Positions 7,151-10,725 of a stretch of 10,725 nt of DNA are shown here, in pieces. Below the pieces are notes generated by a model. The model searched no databases. It saw only the letters and a list, made by a program, of their open reading frames with translations, and was not told the DNA's origin. Numbering within the stretch: the first letter of the stretch is position 1; the number at the start of each line of letters is the position of its first letter. The DNA comes from an uncultured Clostridia bacterium (GTDB taxonomy: Bacteria > Bacillota > Clostridia > Oscillospirales > Ruminococcaceae). The position numbers and the translations under genes were made by a program. The stretch spans positions 1 through 10,725 of the forward strand of contig CALMXN010000178.1 of assembly GCA_937871145.1 (NCBI GenBank), given 5' to 3'.

Positions 7151-7240
7151 TTAACAGGGGAGCTTATAGTTAGGCTGAGAGGGAGCGATTGGACGCTTCG
7201 ACCCATAACCTGATCTGGATAATGCCAGCGTAGGATAATA
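7151..7240 (+). ncRNA. TPP riboswitch aptamer (THI element)
   Basis: This RNA binds thiamine pyrophosphate and switches off the downstream thiamine gene. The conserved elements appear in the canonical order. GGGGAGC is at 7157-7163. A short P3 stem follows (GCTTA with TTAGGC). CTGAGA at 7175-7180 contacts the pyrimidine ring. An optional extra stem P3a is at about 7181-7204 (AGCG with CGCT), with ACCC at 7201-7204. The diagnostic block ACCTGATCTGGATAATGCC continues into AGCGTAGG (7208-7234). A terminator hairpin follows at 7254-7290, which points to control by premature termination. The P1 closing stem is A/T-rich and I could not define it exactly, so the ends are approximate. Confidence 0.97.
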
Positions 7241-7253
7241 TCTGAAGTGATAT

Positions 7254-7290
7254 GCCACGAGGTTTAAAAATCTCGTGGCTTTTTTGTTTT
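7254..7290 (+). terminator. Riboswitch expression-platform terminator
   Basis: GCCACGAG (7254-7261) pairs with CTCGTGGC (7272-7279) in an 8-bp stem, followed by TTTTTT, G and TTTT. It lies between the TPP aptamer and the thiT ribosome binding site, so TPP binding should favour termination here. I did not identify the competing antiterminator pairing with certainty. Confidence 0.9.
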
Positions 7291-7326
7291 AGATAATCAG
7301 GTGCCCCTAAAAAGGAGAAAAAGAAA

Positions 7327-7968
7327 ATGTCAAACACAAAAACAGAAAGACTCGTAGTATCAGCACTGCTAATTGCAATGGCAACAATTCTATCATTATT
7401 CAAGCCATTTGAACTTCCATTCGGTGGTGGAATAACAATAGTAAGTATGCTGCCGATTGTACTTATCGCATATCGTTACGGAACAAAATGGGGATTGTTC
7501 TCTGCATTTGCAGGAAGTTTCCTTCAGATGCTTACCAGCTTTAAAACTGTATCTGCATTTTTTATGCCTGGTGATGAGCAAATGGTTGTATGGAAAGCAA
7601 TTCTTGTATGCTTGATAGACTATGTAATTGCTTATACAGCACTTGGCTTTGGTGGAATATTTAGAAACAAATGTAAAACACCATCAGCAGCACTTTGTAT
7701 TGGTTCGATTGTAGCACTTTCATTAAGATATCTTGCTCACATTATATCAGGATTTATTTTCTTTGGAACATGGGCTGAATGGTTCTTTACACAAAAGGGC
7801 TTTTACAGCATTGGTAATACTATACTAGATACATTCAGTGGTAACAGCTTATCTCTTGTATACTCTGTATTCTATAATGGATTGTATATGATACCTGAAA
7901 TAATTATCACTGCTATAGTAGCTTTAATTATAGGTAAGGTTCCTCAGATAGTAAAAAAAGATGCATAA
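7327..7968 (+). CDS. thiT: ThiT, thiamine-binding S component of an ECF transporter
   Basis: ThiT (YuaJ) is the membrane substrate-binding subunit for thiamine. It works with a shared energising module (EcfA, EcfA', EcfT) encoded elsewhere. The 213-residue hydrophobic protein has about six membrane segments. Family features include RLVVSALLIAMATILS near the N-terminus (residues 9-24), FGGGITIVSMLPI (32-44), YRYGTKWG (49-56), LIDYVIAYTALGFGGIF (96-112), RYLAHIISGFIFFGTWA (134-150, with the family's conserved His138) and YNGLYMIPE (183-191). AAAGGAG at 7311-7317 lies 9 bases before the ATG. The TPP riboswitch directly upstream independently supports thiamine as substrate. There are no ECF module genes nearby, as is usual for group II ECF systems. 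A UUCG-loop terminator follows, so the unit is monocistronic. Confidence 0.95.
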   Translation: MSNTKTERLVVSALLIAMATILSLFKPFELPFGGGITIVSMLPIVLIAYRYGTKWGLFSAFAGSFLQMLTSFKTVSAFFMPGDEQMVVWKAILVCLIDYVIAYTALGFGGIFRNKCKTPSAALCIGSIVALSLRYLAHIISGFIFFGTWAEWFFTQKGFYSIGNTILDTFSGNSLSLVYSVFYNGLYMIPEIIITAIVALIIGKVPQIVKKDA

Positions 7969-7992
7969 TTCTTAATTTTAATTAATAAACAT

Positions 7993-8020
7993 AAAGGCAA
8001 CCTTCGGGTTGCTTTTTGTT
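7993..8020 (+). terminator. thiT rho-independent terminator with UUCG tetraloop
   Basis: GCAACC (7997-8002) and GGTTGC (8007-8012) close a TTCG loop, giving the exceptionally stable C(UUCG)G tetraloop. AAAG upstream pairs with the first bases of the TTTTTG tail. It ends the thiT transcript 24 bases after the stop codon. Confidence 0.92.
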
Positions 8021-8049
8021 TATAAAGATTGTGAAAACATTCTCATTGT

Positions 8050-8078
8050 TTGACATTAATATAAGTTTTCTGTATAAT
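8050..8078 (+). promoter_or_regulatory. Consensus promoter of the membrane-anchored protein gene
   Basis: TTGACA (8050-8055) and TATAAT (8073-8078) are an exact consensus pair at 17-bp spacing. Transcription would start near 8085, leaving a leader of only about 16 nt that still contains the GAGGTG ribosome binding site (8090-8095). A 10-bp perfect palindrome, ATGATATCAT, covers 8077-8086 at the start point. Confidence 0.85.
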
Positions 8079-8100
8079 GATATCATAAAGAGGTGAACAG

Positions 8101-8757
8101 ATGAAAACAAATAAAAAAGACAGACATCAATTTACAATATTAATAGTTGGCTTGGTTGTAGCTTTTATTATTATAATTGTCACAGCATTTTTTATAGCAA
8201 AAGCAATTAAAAATGATAAATTCACAGGCGATGATAACCCACAGAACGCTTCAGTGCCTGAGTACAGTCAGATTGAAAGTTCACAACAGGATTCTTCTGT
8301 TCCTGACAGCAGTAGTGAGGAAGATTCATCTGTTATTGATACTTATACAGGAAAGCCAGCAGTTGATTATGTCAAATACACTACCCAGCAGTTAATTGCT
8401 GAGTGGGATAAGGTTTATAAAAATGAAGGCTACAATGATGGTGGTCTTGCAATCAGGAATGAAAGACTATATCCATATTTCTTTTTTATAGTTCCTGATG
8501 ACGGGAATGCAAATGTAAAAGATGGTACAGTTCAGTCAATAGTTGTTACAGAAGACGGAATGGTTACTGCTGATATAAAAGTCGGATTGACATATGCTGA
8601 AATCAAAGAAAAAGTCGGAGCAAAAATTCAGCCTGCTGACGGGAATTCCGAAAAGGATACTTCACAGGCGGTTATTACAGGCGATAACTACACAGCAACA
8701 ATAGTATTTAACGGAGCTGGGCAGAAATCCATCAGAGCAATAGTAAAAGCAAAATAA
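8101..8757 (+). CDS. Membrane-anchored extracytoplasmic protein, unknown function
   Basis: I do not recognise a named family. The 218-residue product has a short basic N-terminus (MKTNKKDRHQ) and one strong hydrophobic helix (about residues 11-34). No lipobox cysteine or obvious signal peptidase site is present, so it is probably an uncleaved signal anchor with the rest outside. Residues about 43-82 form a Ser/Asp/Glu/Gln-rich linker (SSQQDSSVPDSSSEEDSS). The remaining part (about 83-218) is a small globular domain. It contains DYVKYTTQQLIAEWDKVY, a beta-rich VTADIKVGLTYAEIKEKVG segment reminiscent of the G-x-T-x-x-E-I/V motif of SmpA/BamE-like repeats, and a C-terminal beta region ending SIRAIVKAK. 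The resemblance is weak. The gene has its own consensus promoter and terminator and so forms a single-gene unit. Confidence 0.85.
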   Translation: MKTNKKDRHQFTILIVGLVVAFIIIIVTAFFIAKAIKNDKFTGDDNPQNASVPEYSQIESSQQDSSVPDSSSEEDSSVIDTYTGKPAVDYVKYTTQQLIAEWDKVYKNEGYNDGGLAIRNERLYPYFFFIVPDDGNANVKDGTVQSIVVTEDGMVTADIKVGLTYAEIKEKVGAKIQPADGNSEKDTSQAVITGDNYTATIVFNGAGQKSIRAIVKAK

Positions 8758-8765
8758 AATAATTA

Positions 8766-8793
8766 ATGCCACCTTTTCAGGTGGCATTTTTTT
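8766..8793. terminator. Bidirectional terminator between convergent genes
   Basis: ATGCCACCT (8766-8774) pairs with AGGTGGCAT (8779-8787) around a 4-base loop, followed by a T run to 8793. It lies 8 bases after the stop of the plus-strand gene. The T run overlaps the TAA stop (8792-8794) of the minus-strand SulP gene. The A-rich left flank gives the minus-strand transcript a U-rich tail, so it likely serves both genes. Confidence 0.9.
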
Positions 8794-10420
8794 AATCGTT
8801 ATTTTCAAGAAGAACCTTATCAACACTCCAGTAGAAATTCTCTTCACCTATTTTATCATAAATTTCATAATGCTTAAGCTTTTCAATTACATCATTCTGC
8901 ACTCCACAGAAAACTACTCTGCAGTTCTTGCTTGTCTTGTTCATGTAGAAATCATATAATCCCATGATAGCGGTGGCATCAATAAGAGGTACACCCCTCA
9001 TTGAGAATATTATTTTGTCACAGCCTTTGATTTTTTTAAGTTCACGTATAAGCTTGTGTGCATTTGCAAAGAACATAGGTCCTGTTATATAAACAACAAT
9101 AGTGTCCTTATAATCTGAAAGGTCATTATCGGTGCTGTCATTAAGACGCTTTGGCTCAACTTCTGAGGTTGCAACAGATATCTTTGAGATATTATATATA
9201 AATACAATGAATGAGAAGATAACGCCGCATACAATAGCGATTGTTAGGTCAAATACAACTGTAGCAATCATAGTTACAAGATATTTCAACATCGGACCTT
9301 TAAGCTTTTTGCTGAAATAGTATTTTATATCCTTCCAGTCATTCATTCTCCATGCTGTCATAATAAGCACCCCAGCAAGAGCAGAAAGAGGAAGAAAAGC
9401 AATAACAGGCGAAAGTACAAACATACAGATTATAAGGAAAACTGCGTGGAAGATACCAGTAAGTCTTGTCTGCCCACCTGATTTTATTGCAACACTTGTT
9501 CTCGCGATAGCAGCAGTTGCCGGAACACCACCAAATAACGGTATAAGTATATTTCCGATACCCTGCGATACAAGCTCACGGTCAGAATCAAAAGGTTCAT
9601 TTTTCATCTTTGAAGCACTTGAACCGCACAATAAGCTTTCAATCATTCCGAGAATAGCAATTGCAAAAGCAGGTGAGAGGAACGAAATAATCTTATCAAA
9701 ATTAAGCCCTGCAAAGTTAATTCTGTTGTCAAGGATAAGCTTTCTCGGGATAGCTCCTACTGTTGGTACATCAAGCTTCAAAAGGAAAGTTACAAAAGTA
9801 GCAAGAATTATAGCAAGAAGCGATGAAGGGAATTTCTCATTCCACTTCTTGGGCCATATTATCATTAAGAGTATTGCACCAAGCCCAATAAGCATAACAG
9901 TTATGTTTATATCAAAGCCGTTTTTAAAGTATGAGGCACATTTTTTAATAATATTTTCACCCTTTGAGGTTGTTCCGAAAAGATTATCAATCTGTCCGAG
10001 TGCAATAACAAGAGCAATGCCTGAGGTAAATCCCGTGATAACAGGTATAGGAATATATTCGACCAGTCTTCCGAGTCTTAATACTCCGCATATTAAAAGT
10101 ATAGATCCTGCGATAAGTGTTGTAATGAACATTCCCTGAATGCCATATTTTGCGACAAGTGTAATAAGAATTGCTGCCATAGCACCTGTCGGCCCTGAAA
10201 TCTGGAATGATGCCCCTGAAAAAACGCTGATGATTATTCCTGAAATTATAGCAGTTACAAGTCCTGCAGCAGCATCAGCTCCACTTGAGATACCGAATGC
10301 AAGTGCGAGTGGAAGAGCTACCGCAGCAACAGTTATACCAGCCATTAAGTCCTTGGTCAGCCTTTTCCTGTTATAGCCACCGAATTCTCTTTTCAAATCC
10401 TTGAAATATTTTTTAAACAT
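8792..10420 (-). CDS. SulP-family (SLC26-like) anion transporter with C-terminal STAS domain
   Basis: SulP proteins are membrane transporters of anions such as sulfate, bicarbonate or dicarboxylates. The substrate cannot be read from this sequence. With the start at 10420 the protein has 542 residues. The membrane part (about 20-412) contains the SulP hallmarks LTKDLMAGITVAAVALPLALAFG (21-43), FSGASFQISGPTGAMA (67-82), PIPVITGFTSGIALVI (125-139) and FGGVPATAAIARTSVAIKSGGQTRLTG (296-322). A STAS domain follows at about 438-540 (IVVYITGPMFFANA, then IIFSMRGVPLIDATAI). Where stand-alone STAS anti-anti-sigma factors carry a phosphorylated Ser after the Asp, this has Ala482. The ATG at 10418-10420 starts the MFKKYFKDLK segment, with AAGGGG at 10434-10439, a long 13-base spacing. 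A further upstream TTG at 10462 lies almost on the predicted transcription start and is unlikely. It is a single-gene unit. Confidence 0.94.
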   Translation of the reverse strand: MFKKYFKDLKREFGGYNRKRLTKDLMAGITVAAVALPLALAFGISSGADAAAGLVTAIISGIIISVFSGASFQISGPTGAMAAILITLVAKYGIQGMFITTLIAGSILLICGVLRLGRLVEYIPIPVITGFTSGIALVIALGQIDNLFGTTSKGENIIKKCASYFKNGFDINITVMLIGLGAILLMIIWPKKWNEKFPSSLLAIILATFVTFLLKLDVPTVGAIPRKLILDNRINFAGLNFDKIISFLSPAFAIAILGMIESLLCGSSASKMKNEPFDSDRELVSQGIGNILIPLFGGVPATAAIARTSVAIKSGGQTRLTGIFHAVFLIICMFVLSPVIAFLPLSALAGVLIMTAWRMNDWKDIKYYFSKKLKGPMLKYLVTMIATVVFDLTIAIVCGVIFSFIVFIYNISKISVATSEVEPKRLNDSTDNDLSDYKDTIVVYITGPMFFANAHKLIRELKKIKGCDKIIFSMRGVPLIDATAIMGLYDFYMNKTSKNCRVVFCGVQNDVIEKLKHYEIYDKIGEENFYWSVDKVLLENND

Positions 10421-10471
10421 TAAGATAAACAAACCCCTTCTATAAATAGTGAAAATACACAACTGTTTTTA

Positions 10472-10500
10472 ATTATATTCCTCACAATTTATTTTTTCAA
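10472..10500 (-). promoter_or_regulatory. Predicted promoter of the SulP transporter gene
   Basis: On the minus strand TTGAAA (10495-10500) and TATAAT (10472-10477) are 17 bp apart. The start near 10465 gives a leader of about 45 nt before the preferred ATG at 10420. This supports that ATG over the TTG at 10462, which would be nearly leaderless. Confidence 0.75.
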
Positions 10501-10603
10501 GGAAAATGAATATTTTTTATGAATTGACCAAGATAGAGTGCAAGTATGAAAACATTATAATATACATTTACTATATTTTTCTTAGTTTGAAAGTCCGATA
10601 AGC

Positions 10604-10654
10604 CTTGAAAAATCAAGACTCGACCAACGGTCGTGTTAAAATATCAGCATATTT
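10604..10654. repeat. Three consecutive short inverted repeats upstream of the last promoter
   Basis: Three small hairpin-capable repeats follow one another. CTTGA-AAAA-TCAAG is at 10604-10617, CGACC-AAC-GGTCG at 10621-10633, and AAATAT-CAGC-ATATTT at 10639-10654. They end three bases before the -35 box at 10657. The rest of the 10501-10603 stretch shows no gene and only a TATAAT at 10556-10561 without a well-spaced -35. The middle, GC-richer repeat has the form of a regulator binding site (the GACC...GGTC half-sites resemble those of some TetR-family operators), but identity is not established. Confidence 0.5.
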
Positions 10655-10656
10655 GT

Positions 10657-10686
10657 TTGACTTTTTTATATAACATTTGTTATAAT
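10657..10686 (+). promoter_or_regulatory. Promoter of the right-edge gene
   Basis: TTGACT (10657-10662) and TATAAT (10681-10686) are 18 bp apart, with an extended -10 TG at 10678-10679. The transcript would begin near 10693, leaving a leader of about 26 nt with AAAGGAG at 10705-10711. Confidence 0.8.
10669..10684. promoter_or_regulatory. Candidate operator palindrome overlapping the -10 box
   Basis: TATAACATTTGTTATA is a palindrome with two perfect 7-bp arms (TATAACA and TGTTATA) around a TT centre. It fills the end of the spacer and the first four bases of the -10 hexamer, a position where a bound repressor would block polymerase. The protein that binds it is unknown. Confidence 0.55.
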
Positions 10687-10718
10687 GAGCAGGTAATAAA
10701 AAATAAAGGAGAAAAGAT

Positions 10719-10725
10719 ATGGTTA
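10719..10725 (+). CDS. Start of a gene cut off by the window edge
   Basis: An ATG at 10719 with AAAGGAG at 10705-10711 (7-base spacing), downstream of a good promoter, marks a gene start. Only Met-Val and one further base are inside the window, so the product cannot be named. Confidence 0.7.

Noticed and set aside
8077..8086. Perfect palindrome ATGATATCAT at the start point of the 8101 gene
   Set aside because: Ten A/T-rich bases with no wider symmetry are expected by chance in DNA of this composition. I noted it with the promoter but do not call it an operator.
9726..10376. Plus-strand reading frames opposite the SulP gene
   Set aside because: They are antisense to conserved SulP membrane segments, have no ribosome binding sites and no recognisable protein features.
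10524..10561. TTGACC (10524-10529) with TATAAT (10556-10561) as a promoter
   Set aside because: The spacing is 26 bp, far outside the 16-18 bp range, and no better -35 lies at the right distance.
1..10725. A mobile element, defence island, biosynthetic cluster or CRISPR array
   Set aside because: No transposase, integrase, nuclease-defence pair, phage gene, attachment repeats or regularly spaced repeats could be found. The recognisable genes are core metabolism, repair and transport.

Overview
The window looks like a stretch of chromosome from a low-G+C Firmicute of class Clostridia, probably near Ruminococcus/Oscillospiraceae. This assignment is inferred from A/T-rich intergenic DNA, strong AGGAGG-type ribosome binding sites, consensus sigma-A promoters, the rsmD-coaD gene pair, a TPP-riboswitch-controlled thiT and a YkpA-type ABC-F protein. 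No tRNA, rRNA, CRISPR array, insertion sequence, integrase or phage gene is visible. It reads as ordinary core genome with a few unrecognised lineage genes, and I do not see a clearly undescribed multi-gene system.

Layout. Positions 2-1603 hold the 3' part of uvrC (excision repair). A promoter at 1620-1648 then starts a four-gene operon: rsmD (16S rRNA methyltransferase), coaD (CoA biosynthesis, overlapping rsmD by 4 bp), a 152-residue coiled-coil protein of unknown role, and nadA (quinolinate synthase, NAD biosynthesis). The operon ends at a strong bidirectional hairpin at 4145-4182. That hairpin is shared with a convergent minus-strand gene (4187-5353) for an unrecognised four-helix membrane protein with a repetitive Pro/Gln/Tyr-rich tail.

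Divergent promoters at 5389-5463 separate that gene from an ABC-F ATPase gene (5498-7111). The second nucleotide-binding domain of this ABC-F protein is degenerate. Two bases after its stop codon begins the promoter of a TPP riboswitch (about 7151-7290, with its own terminator), which controls thiT, the thiamine-binding subunit of an ECF transporter. A UUCG-loop terminator follows. Next comes a single gene for a membrane-anchored extracytoplasmic protein of unknown family (8101-8757). A second bidirectional terminator separates it from a convergent SulP-family anion transporter gene with a STAS domain (8792-10420, minus strand).

The last 300 bases hold the SulP promoter, a run of small inverted repeats, and a promoter whose -10 region lies in a 16-bp palindrome. 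That promoter drives a gene of which only the first two codons lie inside the window. Functionally the window mixes repair, ribosome maturation, cofactor supply (CoA, NAD, thiamine), translation-factor-type ABC-F and anion transport. The observations most worth a second look are the ABC-F active-site losses, the palindromic promoter at the right edge, the two unrecognised membrane proteins, and the lack of a terminator between the ABC-F gene and the riboswitch.
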